A stretch of 64,000 nt of DNA from an uncultured Oscillospiraceae bacterium (GTDB taxonomy: Bacteria > Bacillota > Clostridia > Oscillospirales > Oscillospiraceae): contig CAKUDE010000003.1 in NCBI GenBank assembly GCA_934645175.1, forward strand, positions 1-64,000. The letters run 5' to 3'. A program made the position numbers and the translations under genes. Numbering within the stretch: position 1 is the first letter of the stretch; each line of letters opens with the position of its first letter. This document shows, in pieces, positions 47,423-55,798 of the stretch. The notes beneath the pieces were generated by a model. It was not told the origin of the DNA. It searched no databases and worked only from the letters and a program-made list of their open reading frames with translations.

Positions 47423-48019
47423 ATGTCCAAATTAGCTGCGCGGCAAAAGCGCATCACGGCGCTCGGCGCGACTCGCGTTCTGACCGTTTGCGCGGTCATG
47501 ATTGCGCTGACCGTCGTTACGGCGCGACTTCTTATCCCCATGCCCAACGCAACGACTCGCTTTTCGCTCGAGGCCGTGCCGGTGTTTCTGGCCGGTATGC
47601 TCTGCGGTCCGCTCGCCGGAGGCCTGGTCGGTTTCGCGGCCGATCTGATCGGCACGCTGTTTTCCGGCTACGGCTATAATCCGTTGTTCTGCCTGCCGCC
47701 CATTCTTTACGGCGTATGCGCCGGTCTGTTCCGCGAAAAGCTGCGCCGCAAGCCTTCGCTGGCGTGGATTGCCGCGGCATTTGCACCCGCCGTCGTGTTC
47801 GGCTCCGTCCTCTGGCAGAGCTTTACGCTGACATGGGTCTACGGCGGCGACGCCTTCTGGCCCTATCTTACCACAAAGCTCGTCACCCGCTCAATCCAGT
47901 TCGCGATCACCTTCGTGCTGGATGTGCTGATTGTCTACCTTCTGCAAAAAACCGGAGTCTTTGAGGCGGCAAGGCTGTGGTCTCCCGTCCGCTCCGCACG
48001 AAAAGAGGAACAAAAATGA
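47423..48019 (+). CDS. folT: Folate ECF transporter S component FolT
   Basis: A 198-residue six-helix membrane protein, ordinary size for FolT, with RFSLEAVPVFLAGMLCGPLAGGLVGFAADLIG as its conserved core. It binds folate outside and works with a shared ECF ATPase/T module encoded elsewhere. It lies 21 bases after the extended paralogue, with CAGGAG before ATG 47423. Its stop overlaps the folC start by four bases. Confidence 0.87.
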   Translation: MSKLAARQKRITALGATRVLTVCAVMIALTVVTARLLIPMPNATTRFSLEAVPVFLAGMLCGPLAGGLVGFAADLIGTLFSGYGYNPLFCLPPILYGVCAGLFREKLRRKPSLAWIAAAFAPAVVFGSVLWQSFTLTWVYGGDAFWPYLTTKLVTRSIQFAITFVLDVLIVYLLQKTGVFEAARLWSPVRSARKEEQK

Positions 48020-49284
48020 ACTACCCGGAAGCGCTTCAGTATATTCATTCCGTGAGCTGGAAGGGCTCAACGCTCGGCTTGTCCAGAACGCAGGAGCTTC
48101 TGCGGCGGATCGGCAATCCGCAGGATAAGCTGAAGTTTATCCACATTGCCGGAACGAACGGCAAGGGCTCCACGGCCGCCATGCTGGCGTCCGTGATGCG
48201 CTGTGCGGGCTACCGCACCGGCCTTTACACCTCGCCGTACATCATCTGCTTCAACGAACGGATGCAGGTCGACGGCGAAATGATTTCCGACGCAGAGCTG
48301 GCCGAAATCACCGAATTCGTCCGGCCGCACGCCGAAGCCATGGCGGAGCACCCGACGGAATTTGAGCTGGTTACGGTCATCGCCATGGAATATTTTATGC
48401 GGCACCGCTGCGATATCGTTGCGCTGGAGGTGGGACTCGGCGGGGAGCTGGATTCTACAAACGTCATCTCCGCGCCGGAGGTGTCCGTTATTACAAACAT
48501 CGGCTTTGACCATACCGACGTACTCGGCGACACATTGGAAAAGATCGCTGCAGCCAAGGCCGGGATCATCAAGGGCGGCGACGCCGTGATCTATCGCGGC
48601 AAGCCGGAGGTCGAGCAGGTGTTCGAGCAAGCCTGCCTGCGTACGGATACGCGTCTGCACCGCGCGGATTTTGATTCGATCCGTCCCCTGAGCGCCGACT
48701 TTTCCGGTCAGAGCTTTGACCTTGGCGCACGCCGAGCGCTGCGGATCCCGCTACTCGGAGAGCACCAGCTTAAAAATGCCGCCGTTGTGGTCGCCACGGT
48801 CGATGCACTGACCGCGAAGGGCTGGCACGTCAGCGAGACGCAGCTTCGCGAAGGGTTGGAGCGCGTCCGTTGGCCCGGCCGCTTTGAGCTGCTGCGTACA
48901 AGCCCCGTGTTTTTCGTAGACGGCGGGCATAATCCCCAGTGTATGGCTGCGCTAGCGAAGAACCTGGAGCAGTATCTTTCCGGTCGCCGTCTGATCGCGC
49001 TGACGGGCGTTATGGCGGACAAGGACTACGGCGATATGTACCGTCTTGTTGCGCCGTATTTTTCCGCGTTTGTTACCGTCACACCCGATAATCCCCGCGC
49101 GATGCCCGCCGAGCGGCTTGCGGAGGTTCTTGCCCCCTTCGGCAAGCCCGTGACCGCCGGCGCAACCGTCGAGCAGGGCGTTGCGCACGCCATCAAGCTG
49201 GCGCGCGCCGAGGAAAACGCGGCCGTTGTTGCGTTTGGCAGCCTGTATATGGTCGGCGCCATTCGCACCGCCGCAATGCAGTGA
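48016..49284 (+). CDS. folC: Bifunctional folylpolyglutamate synthase / dihydrofolate synthase
   Basis: A 422-residue Mur-ligase-family enzyme that adds glutamates to folate, trapping it in the cell. Motifs are the P-loop IAGTNGKGSTAAM, the LYTSPYIICFNERM strand, EVGLGGELDSTN, GFDHTDVLG and the C-domain FVDGGHNPQC. ATG 48016 overlaps folT (ATGA). Uptake and polyglutamylation in one riboswitch-controlled operon point to reliance on external folate. Confidence 0.95.
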   Translation: MNYPEALQYIHSVSWKGSTLGLSRTQELLRRIGNPQDKLKFIHIAGTNGKGSTAAMLASVMRCAGYRTGLYTSPYIICFNERMQVDGEMISDAELAEITEFVRPHAEAMAEHPTEFELVTVIAMEYFMRHRCDIVALEVGLGGELDSTNVISAPEVSVITNIGFDHTDVLGDTLEKIAAAKAGIIKGGDAVIYRGKPEVEQVFEQACLRTDTRLHRADFDSIRPLSADFSGQSFDLGARRALRIPLLGEHQLKNAAVVVATVDALTAKGWHVSETQLREGLERVRWPGRFELLRTSPVFFVDGGHNPQCMAALAKNLEQYLSGRRLIALTGVMADKDYGDMYRLVAPYFSAFVTVTPDNPRAMPAERLAEVLAPFGKPVTAGATVEQGVAHAIKLARAEENAAVVAFGSLYMVGAIRTAAMQ

Positions 49285-49287
49285 TAC

Positions 49288-49324
49288 AAAAATCGGCTTT
49301 TCCGGTTCGGAAAAGCCGATTTTT
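49288..49324 (+). terminator. Terminator of the folate operon
   Basis: A perfect 17-bp stem (49288-49304 with 49308-49324, loop GTT) with A-rich start and T-rich end, directly after the folC stop. Confidence 0.93.
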
Positions 49325-49396
49325 TATGCCGCTGCGGACATTTTCGCGCCGGGGAACGGAGCGGCGCTGCGCGCCGAAGAAAATCTCCATAGGGGA

Positions 49397-50011
49397 TTAT
49401 TCTGCGATCAGGTAGACGCTGCCGCTGTGAACCGTGATCTCGGCGCAGCCGCGCGGCTCGTTGCTTACGCCCAGCGGGAAACTCGGCCGCAGCCTGTGGT
49501 ATATCAGGTCGTATTTTGCGTTGCGTACCGAAACGATCGCCTCGCCGTCCGCTGCAAAGAGCGAGAAAAAGCACGCATGGTCGACGGTCGCCGTCTCGTT
49601 TTGCAGTGCGTAAACGGTGCAGTCCGCATCCAAGAGGCAGCCCTGCGCGTTCCGCGATTTCAGGAATAACAGCGTTTGCAGATTGGCAAGGCTGTGGGAA
49701 AAACGCTTGCCGCCCAGCGCGCCGTAAATTTCAAAACGGTCGCAGCCGCGGCGCAGACCTTCGCGCACGGCGGCAAGGGTGTCCGTATCGTCCTTCACGG
49801 TGGGAAGCGGCACGCAGGCAAGCCCCTCGGGCTGTGCGCCGAGCGAATCGGCGTCGCCTACGAACAGATCCGGCCGGACGTCCAGCGCCTGCAGATGCAG
49901 CAGACCTGCGTCGGCGGCAATGAGCAGCGCTTCCGGCTGCGCAGCGCAGGCGGCGCGGAAGCGTTCCGCTGCGAAGTCGCCCGCGGCGATGATCCGACAC
50001 AACCCGCTCAT
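49397..50011 (-). CDS. thiN: Thiamine diphosphokinase
   Basis: A 204-residue enzyme (EC 2.7.6.2) converting thiamine and ATP to thiamine pyrophosphate. Motifs: AADAGLLHL, the metal-binding VGDADSLG, KDDTDTLAAV and the GALGGKRFSHSLANL stretch, followed by a C-terminal beta domain that binds thiamine. Its start overlaps the thiT stop by four bases. Uptake plus pyrophosphorylation without biosynthetic genes suggests thiamine salvage. Confidence 0.94.
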   Translation of the reverse strand: MSGLCRIIAAGDFAAERFRAACAAQPEALLIAADAGLLHLQALDVRPDLFVGDADSLGAQPEGLACVPLPTVKDDTDTLAAVREGLRRGCDRFEIYGALGGKRFSHSLANLQTLLFLKSRNAQGCLLDADCTVYALQNETATVDHACFFSLFAADGEAIVSVRNAKYDLIYHRLRPSFPLGVSNEPRGCAEITVHSGSVYLIAE

Positions 50012-50673
50012 CGTTCGGTCAGGTTTTTCGACACGGCGGGGATACGGTAGACCAGAGCGGCGACAATGGCCGTCAGGATGATCTCGGGGATCATATACAG
50101 ACCGTTGTAGACCAGCGAGTAGACGAGCGCCAGCCCCTTACCGGAGAAATGCTCCATGATCCACGCGGAGAGCGCCAGGTCCTTTGCGGCGCTTTCGGTG
50201 AAGAACCACTCGGCCCAGGCGCCGTAGAACAGGAAGCCGGACAGGACATGGAAGAAATAGCACAGCGCCTGAGAAACGACGCCGCCGAACACCAGCCGCA
50301 GGCAGCTTTTTTTCTTCGAGGCGAAGATGCCGCCCAGACCCAGTGAGGCATAGGCGAGGAAATAGTCGAACAGGACGACGCAGATGGCCATACCCAGCGC
50401 CATATAGGAGTCGTCGCCGGGAGTGAACAGACCCGCGACGGTCTTAAAGCCCATGAAGATCTGGATCACGGCGTAGACGCCCGCGCTGCACAGGCCCCAT
50501 TTGACGCCGTACATATACGAAATCAGAAGGATGGGCAGCATCGAGGCCAGCGTCAGCGTGCCGCCGAAGCGGAGCTGCAGGAAGGGGATGAACTCGGAGA
50601 TCAGCGCCAGCGCGGTTGCGACGGCGATGAGCATGGCAGACATTACGAGTCTGCGGGTGTTTTGGCTTTTCAT
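50008..50673 (-). CDS. thiT: Thiamine ECF transporter S component ThiT
   Basis: A 221-residue six-helix protein. Thiamine-site residues of ThiT are recognisable in the GWAEWFF-like GAWAEWFF segment and the final VYNGLYMIPE; MYGVKWGLCSAG is also typical. It uses the general ECF energising module. GGAGGCAATCC precedes ATG 50673. A TPP riboswitch lies in its leader. Confidence 0.95.
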   Translation of the reverse strand: MKSQNTRRLVMSAMLIAVATALALISEFIPFLQLRFGGTLTLASMLPILLISYMYGVKWGLCSAGVYAVIQIFMGFKTVAGLFTPGDDSYMALGMAICVVLFDYFLAYASLGLGGIFASKKKSCLRLVFGGVVSQALCYFFHVLSGFLFYGAWAEWFFTESAAKDLALSAWIMEHFSGKGLALVYSLVYNGLYMIPEIILTAIVAALVYRIPAVSKNLTER

Positions 50674-50742
50674 GGATTGCCTCCAAAATAAGAAATCCGC
50701 GTGCAGACCGTTCTCGGAAAGCAAGCGGAAAAACGTCTTTCT

Positions 50743-50835
50743 TTCCCTACGACGGTATGAGCCGTTTCAGGTTCGCGGGTCAGGGCGTCCGTCGCCCAAT
50801 CTCAGCCGGAAGCATCCGACTCCCCGAAGAAGGTT
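50743..50835 (-). ncRNA. TPP riboswitch
   Basis: Read on the minus strand: GGGGAGTC, the conserved GGCTGAGAT, ACGCCCTGACCC, GCGAACCTGA, and CGGCTCATACCGTCGTAGGGA-type 3' end, which are the core thi-box elements in order. It controls the thiT-thiN operon. Platform is probably translational or transcriptional between 50742 and the start at 50673; no clear T-run terminator was seen. Confidence 0.95.
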
Positions 50836-50853
50836 CTGTATGCGGTTGCGGTC

Positions 50854-50882
50854 AGTATAGCGCACATTTCGACACTTGTCAA
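50854..50882 (-). promoter_or_regulatory. Promoter of the thiT operon
   Basis: On the minus strand TTGACA (50877-50882), 17 bases, TATACT (50854-50859). Its -35 overlaps the -35 of the divergent exonuclease promoter. Confidence 0.8.
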
Positions 50883-50904
50883 GAGAGGAGCGGGGTGCTA
50901 TAAT
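50876..50904 (+). promoter_or_regulatory. Promoter of the exonuclease gene
   Basis: TTGTCA (50876-50881), 17 bases, TATAAT (50899-50904), 31 bases before the start codon. Confidence 0.8.
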
Positions 50905-50934
50905 ACAAAAAATTCACGAAAACGGAGGGATCGT

Positions 50935-51642
50935 ATGTCCGATTTTTCCAGACTTGCCGCCCGATGTGAGGCGATTGTTGTATTCGATACCGAAACAAGC
51001 GGGCTGAGCTTTTCCCGTGACGAGATCATCGAGTTTGCCGCCGTGCGCCTCGAACGCGGACCGGAGGGCTTTGCCGTCGCGGCCGAAGCGGACGAGTTTG
51101 TGCGCATGACGAACGACCGCCGTCTGCCGCAGCGTATCGTTGAGCTGACCGGCATTACCGACGAGCTCCTGCGCGAGGAAGGAATCGGCAAAGCACAGTT
51201 TGCCGGACTGCTGGCGAGCTTCCTTCGCCCGAATACGCTGCTTGCGGCCTATAATGCGCAGTTTGATCTGCTGTTTCTCTATGAGTTTCTTGCAAAGTAT
51301 GGCGATGCGCGACTGCTGCGCGGTTTGCCGAAGCTTGATTTGTTGACGGTTTACCGCGACCGTCGGGCCTACCCGCACCGACTGGCCAATGCAATCGAGC
51401 AGTATGCGCTTGCCGGACACGTACGCAATTCTCACCGCGCCATCGACGACGTGCGCGCCACCGTAGAGGTTATGCGCGCAATGGAGAAGGAACGCGACGA
51501 TCTTGACCGCTATGTCGATCTGTTCGGCTACAGTGCGAAATACGGCGTTTCCGGTCCGCGTATCGGCTCCGTGACCTACCTGCCGCAGGGCTATGAGCCG
51601 GACGGCCTTCTGTATGAAAAGTGTGCCGGCGCGACCGTCTGA
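50935..51642 (+). CDS. DnaQ-type 3'-5' exonuclease
   Basis: A 235-residue DEDDh exonuclease related to the DNA polymerase III epsilon subunit. Exo I is FDTETSGLSF, Exo II AYNAQFDLLFL, Exo III NSHRAIDDVRAT with the catalytic His and Asp. A C-terminal 50-residue tail follows. Such stand-alone proteins trim DNA or RNA ends; proofreading is done by PolC in Firmicutes, so a repair or RNA role is more likely (inference). It starts at ATG 50935 after GGAGGGATC. Confidence 0.9.
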   Translation: MSDFSRLAARCEAIVVFDTETSGLSFSRDEIIEFAAVRLERGPEGFAVAAEADEFVRMTNDRRLPQRIVELTGITDELLREEGIGKAQFAGLLASFLRPNTLLAAYNAQFDLLFLYEFLAKYGDARLLRGLPKLDLLTVYRDRRAYPHRLANAIEQYALAGHVRNSHRAIDDVRATVEVMRAMEKERDDLDRYVDLFGYSAKYGVSGPRIGSVTYLPQGYEPDGLLYEKCAGATV

Positions 51643-51676
51643 GCCGCCGCTTCTGTGGAATCACTGCGGGGAATGA

Positions 51677-51710
51677 AAAGAGAGGTGTCCCTTCCGGGAT
51701 ACCTCTCTTT
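51677..51710 (+). terminator. Terminator of the exonuclease gene
   Basis: A 15-bp stem with one G-U pair (AAAGAGAGGTGTCCC with GGGATACCTCTCTTT, loop TTCC) followed by CTG; T-rich end inside the stem. Confidence 0.8.
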
Positions 51711-51715
51711 CTGCC

Positions 51716-51855
51716 CTCGCACGGCGGCTTGCCGTCCGCGGCAATCTTCCGTAAAACCCGGCATGAGATTGCCGCGTCGCTTCGCCTCTCGCAATGATGT
51801 GGGAGGGATGCCGCGTCGGGCTGCGACCTCCCGGCAATGACACATATACACTGTC
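51716..51855. repeat. Degenerate intergenic repeat copies
   Basis: CTCGCACGGCGGCTTGCCG, GGCAATCTT, GAGATTGCCGCGTCGCTTCG, CTCGCAATGATG and a second arm ending CCGGCAATGACA form diverged repeat units. The 51711-51891 gap holds nothing else. Confidence 0.7.
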
Positions 51856-51891
51856 GTTGCCGGATCCCGAAAGGATCGGTGCGGAGCCTTG

Positions 51892-53646
51892 TTACATCCT
51901 CTCCGGGGCGGAGAAGCCGAGCAGCCCGATGCACTCCTCCAGCGCGCGCTTGGCGAGCTTGACGAGGGCAAGATAGCCGCATTTTTTCTGCGCGTCCGGC
52001 TCGGCGACGATGCGGGTTTCGTGATAGAAGCCGTTGACGGCGACCGCAAGCTCGTAGGCGTAAGCCGCTACCAGATTCGGCGCGGAGTCGCGGTAGGCGG
52101 GCGCAAGGCGGTCGGGCATCTGCGCCAGCAGGAGCTGAAGATTTGCGGCGCTGTCGCTCTCGGCGGGCAGCAGCGCCTCCGCCTCGATTTCGGCGCAGCG
52201 TGCAAGAATCGACTTGATACGCACGATGGTATAGAGCAGGTACGGGCCGGTGTTGCCCTCAAAGGCGGCGAAGCGCTCCAGATCGAAGATATAGTCCTTT
52301 GTGGCAAGATTCGACAGGTCGCCGTATTTGATCGCCGCGACGGCGATGGTCTTTGCCGTGGCATCGACCTCGGAGGCATCAAGCGTGCCGTTGTCGCGGA
52401 TCTTCTGCGCGATATAGGCGGTGGTGTCCTCAATCAGCGTTTGCAGGCGCATGACGCCGCCGTCGCGGGTCTTAAAGGGCTTGCCGTCCCTGCCGTTCAT
52501 CGTGCCGAAGCCGATGTATTCCAGCTCGGTCTGCGGGGGGACAAGGCCGCACTTGTACGCCGTGCGGAACACCTGCTCAAAATGCAGACTCTGGCGCTTG
52601 TCGGCGAGATAAAGAATACGGTCGGGCGTAAAGTCGCGCACACGCTGGACGATGGTCGCCAGATCGGTGGTTGCGTAAAGCGTTGCGCCGTCGGACTTGA
52701 CGAGCAGGCAGGGCGGAACCTCCTTCTTGTCGTCCGGGCGGGCGATTTCGACGACCTTTGCGCCGTTGCTTTCCACAAGGTAGCCCTCGGCGGCGAGCTT
52801 GTCGAGCATCGGACGGATATCCGGTTCGGCGTCGCTTTCGCCCATCCAGACGTCAAAGTGAACGTCCAACGCGTCGTAGTTGCGCTTCAGATCCTCTACG
52901 GAAACCCTCAGAATGACGTTTTTCCACAGGTCATAAATACCGCGCGTGTGCTGCTGGAGCTTCAGCGTCAGCGCGTGCGCCTTCGCGGCAAACTCGGCGT
53001 CCGTCTTGGAGCGGGCGCTGGCGGCGGGGTAGATCGTCTCCAATTCTCCGACGGTCAGCGGAAAATCCGGGTACTCGCCGGGATAGTCCGGGTTGAAGTA
53101 GGGCAGCTCGGGCTGCTGCTCCTGAAGCTGCGCGAGCACGAGACCCATTTGCAGGCCCCAGTCGCCCAGATGGACGTCGCCGGTCACGCGGTCGCCGAAA
53201 TAGCGGTAGATGCGCTTGACGCTTTCACCGATGACCGCCGAGCGCAGATGACCGATGTGCAGCGGCTTTGCGACGTTCGGCCCGCCGTAGTCGATCACAA
53301 CGCGGCGGCCGGAGGGATCGCCTGCGACCCCGAGATGCGGACGCAGACGCAGCTCGTTGAGATAGGCAGCCAGAAATTCCGGCCGGAGCGTGAGATTCAG
53401 AAAGCCGGGCCCGACGGCCTCGGCGGAGGCGAAGTATTCGCTCTGCTGAAGCCGCGCGGCGACCTCGGAGGCGATAACAACGGGCGCCTTGTGCGCGATT
53501 TTCGCGGCGGGCATGGCGCCGTTGCACTGGAACTGGCACAGATCGGGACGATTCGACGCGACCACGCGCGCCTGGGAGGCGTTATAGCCGGCGTCGGTAA
53601 ACGCGGCGGCAACCGCCGCGGAGAGCTGATCGATCAGTTTTTGCAT
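51892..53646 (-). CDS. argS: Arginyl-tRNA synthetase
   Basis: A 584-residue class I synthetase (EC 6.1.1.19). An N-terminal Add-1 domain (about 1-110) is followed by IDYGGPNVAKPLHIGHLRS with the HIGH motif, the catalytic domain, and an alpha-helical DALR anticodon-binding domain at the C-terminus (ending in CIGLLGFSAPERM). No canonical KMSK is expected in ArgS. GAAGGAGAATTTCC precedes ATG 53646. It appears monocistronic. Confidence 0.96.
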   Translation of the reverse strand: MQKLIDQLSAAVAAAFTDAGYNASQARVVASNRPDLCQFQCNGAMPAAKIAHKAPVVIASEVAARLQQSEYFASAEAVGPGFLNLTLRPEFLAAYLNELRLRPHLGVAGDPSGRRVVIDYGGPNVAKPLHIGHLRSAVIGESVKRIYRYFGDRVTGDVHLGDWGLQMGLVLAQLQEQQPELPYFNPDYPGEYPDFPLTVGELETIYPAASARSKTDAEFAAKAHALTLKLQQHTRGIYDLWKNVILRVSVEDLKRNYDALDVHFDVWMGESDAEPDIRPMLDKLAAEGYLVESNGAKVVEIARPDDKKEVPPCLLVKSDGATLYATTDLATIVQRVRDFTPDRILYLADKRQSLHFEQVFRTAYKCGLVPPQTELEYIGFGTMNGRDGKPFKTRDGGVMRLQTLIEDTTAYIAQKIRDNGTLDASEVDATAKTIAVAAIKYGDLSNLATKDYIFDLERFAAFEGNTGPYLLYTIVRIKSILARCAEIEAEALLPAESDSAANLQLLLAQMPDRLAPAYRDSAPNLVAAYAYELAVAVNGFYHETRIVAEPDAQKKCGYLALVKLAKRALEECIGLLGFSAPERM

Positions 53647-53752
53647 GGAAATTCTCCTTCGGGCACATAATTACCCCTTATCATAGCATAATGTCGGGAA
53701 AATGTCCAGTCCTTCCTGCATAAACCGCCGGATTCTTCGGCAGGCGTCTTGC

Positions 53753-53781
53753 TTTACAAAGCCTTCCGACTGTGCTAGAAT
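53753..53781 (+). promoter_or_regulatory. bioY promoter
   Basis: TTTACA (53753-53758), 17 bases, TAGAAT (53776-53781), 46 bases before ATG 53828. Confidence 0.75.
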
Positions 53782-53827
53782 AAAAGAAAAAACCGGGCGC
53801 GGTGCGCCCGCGGAAAGGCAAGAACCC

Positions 53828-54361
53828 ATGAATCACAAAAACCTTCGGATGCTCCTGCTGACGGCGCTGTTTGCGGCGCTGACGGCTGTCGGTGCCTTCC
53901 TGCGTATACCGGCGGGACCGATCTCCTTTACCCTGCAGCTCTTTTTTACCTGTATGGCAGGCATTCTGCTCGGCCCCTGGTGGGGCGCCGCCTCGCAGCT
54001 TGTATATCTTCTGCTGGGACTGGCGGGCGTACCGATCTTTACGGAGGGCGGCGGCCTGATGTATTTCGCCAAGCCGACCTTCGGCTTTTTGCTCGGTCTG
54101 CCGCTGACGGCGCTCGTCGTCGGCTTGCTCAGCCGCCGCACTGCGGTTTTTTGGCGGCTTCTGGCGGCAGGCGCAGTCGGGACGGCCGCGCTTTATGCCG
54201 TAGGCCTGCCGTATCTGTACTTTGCACTCGGCGGCGCATGGTCGGTCGGCAAGACGCTGGTCTCCGGCTGTCTGATCTTCCTGCCGTTCGACGCAATGAA
54301 GCTCATCGTCTCGGCGCTGCTCGGCGTGCGGCTGGCGCCGCTTCTGCGCCGGCAATGCTGA
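53828..54361 (+). CDS. bioY: Biotin ECF transporter S component BioY
   Basis: A 177-residue six-helix protein. BioY signatures are RIPAGPISFTLQLFFTCMAGILLGPWWGAASQLVYLLLGLAGVPIF in parts, the FTEGGG motif and the FLPFDAMKLIVSALLG C-terminus. It captures biotin and depends on the ECF module. It is alone in its transcription unit. No BirA operator was recognised. Start ATG 53828 after GGAAAGGCAAG. Confidence 0.95.
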   Translation: MNHKNLRMLLLTALFAALTAVGAFLRIPAGPISFTLQLFFTCMAGILLGPWWGAASQLVYLLLGLAGVPIFTEGGGLMYFAKPTFGFLLGLPLTALVVGLLSRRTAVFWRLLAAGAVGTAALYAVGLPYLYFALGGAWSVGKTLVSGCLIFLPFDAMKLIVSALLGVRLAPLLRRQC

Positions 54362-54362
54362 C

Positions 54363-54391
54363 TTGTTTTGCGTAATCCCTTGTGGTATAAT
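54363..54391 (+). promoter_or_regulatory. trkAH promoter
   Basis: TTGTTT (54363-54368), 17 bases, TATAAT (54386-54391), 33 bases before ATG 54425. Confidence 0.7.
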
Positions 54392-54424
54392 ATCGAAGAA
54401 ACATTCTGATTTTGGGGCGATGCT

Positions 54425-55798
54425 ATGAAGATCGTGATCATCGGCGCCGGAAAGATCGGCGCGACACTGGCCGAGCAGCTCGCGGCGGAATCGCATGAGA
54501 TCACCGTTGTGGACAGCGACCGTGAGGCGCTTGACGCGGTGGGAAACTCTCTTGACGTTATGACCGTCGAGGGCAACGGCGGCAGCAAGGAGACGCTTCA
54601 GGAGGCCGGTGTGGATACCGCCGACCTTGCCATTGCCGTAATGGCGACGGACGAGCAGAACCTGCTGTCCTGCCTGATGGCGAAAAAGCTCGGCGTGGGC
54701 AATACCATTGCCCGCGTGCGCAACCCGGAATACTCCGCCGGACTGTACCTGATCCAGGATGAGCTGGGCCTGTCGATGGCGCTGAATCCCGAGCTGGCGG
54801 CCGCCAGCGAGATCGCACGTCTGCTGCGCTCGCCCTCGGCCATCAAGATCGATACCTTCTGCCGCGGGCGTGTGGAGCTGTATAAGCTGCGCCTGAACGA
54901 GAACAGCAGGCTTTCCGGTATGCGTCTGTCCGATTTCGGCAAGCTGCAGACCGGTGTCCTGATCTGTGCGGTCGAACGCGGTGAGCAGGAGGTTCATATC
55001 CCGCGCGGCGACTTCGTTCTGCAGGATGGCGATCGGATCAGCTTTGTCGCCAAGCCGCGCGTTGCGTCGAAATTTTTCGGCCGCATCGGCGTGCAGAGCG
55101 ATCCCGTAAAACGGCTGATGATCCTCGGCGGCGGCAAAATTTCCTACTATCTGGCGCGGCAGATGCTGGAGCTGGGAGTCAATGTCAAGATCATTGACGA
55201 AAACCGCAGCGTCTGCGAATCGCTGGCAGAGCGCCTGCCTGAGGCGACCGTTCTCTGCGGCGATGCAACCAACGAAAAGCTGCTGGCCGAGGAGGGACTC
55301 GCGCGGATGGATGCCGTGGCTTCCCTGACCGGCATTGACGAGGAAAACATCCTTATGAGCCTGTACGCGAGAAGCGTGACGAATGCAAAGATCATCACAA
55401 AGATCAACCGCACCGCCTATTCCGAGATCATCCGCCCAATGGATCTCGGGAGCATCTGCCACCCGCGCAACATTGCGGCGGATTATATCCTGCGCTATGT
55501 CCGCGCCATGCAGAATTCGCTCGGCTCAAACGTGGAGACACTCTATAAAATCGTGGACAACAAGGCGGAGGCGCTGGAATTCCGCGCGAAGGCGGGCTCC
55601 GCCGTCTGCGGCAAGCCCCTGATGGAGCTGCCGCTGCGGCAGAACATCCTGATTGCGGCCATCAACCGCGGCGGGAAAATTCTCAACCCCGGCGGCCGCG
55701 ATACCGTGGAACCGGGAGACACCGTGATCGTCGTCAGCGGCGTGACGGGGCTGAACGATCTGGACGATATTCTGGACAAGCGGAGAGCGAAGGCATGA
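54425..55798 (+). CDS. trkA: Trk potassium transporter regulatory subunit TrkA
   Basis: A 457-residue cytoplasmic protein with two RCK modules. Each has a Rossmann-type nucleotide-binding start (IIGAGKIGATLAEQL at 4-18; ILGGGKISYYLARQM at about 235-250) followed by a TrkA_C domain. It gates the TrkH pore in response to NAD(H) or ATP/ADP. The gene overlaps trkH by four bases (ATGA). Confidence 0.96.
   Translation: MKIVIIGAGKIGATLAEQLAAESHEITVVDSDREALDAVGNSLDVMTVEGNGGSKETLQEAGVDTADLAIAVMATDEQNLLSCLMAKKLGVGNTIARVRNPEYSAGLYLIQDELGLSMALNPELAAASEIARLLRSPSAIKIDTFCRGRVELYKLRLNENSRLSGMRLSDFGKLQTGVLICAVERGEQEVHIPRGDFVLQDGDRISFVAKPRVASKFFGRIGVQSDPVKRLMILGGGKISYYLARQMLELGVNVKIIDENRSVCESLAERLPEATVLCGDATNEKLLAEEGLARMDAVASLTGIDEENILMSLYARSVTNAKIITKINRTAYSEIIRPMDLGSICHPRNIAADYILRYVRAMQNSLGSNVETLYKIVDNKAEALEFRAKAGSAVCGKPLMELPLRQNILIAAINRGGKILNPGGRDTVEPGDTVIVVSGVTGLNDLDDILDKRRAKA

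Noticed and set aside
53647-53752. T-box leader for argS
   Set aside because: The upstream 100 bases lack a T-box sequence and specifier stem.
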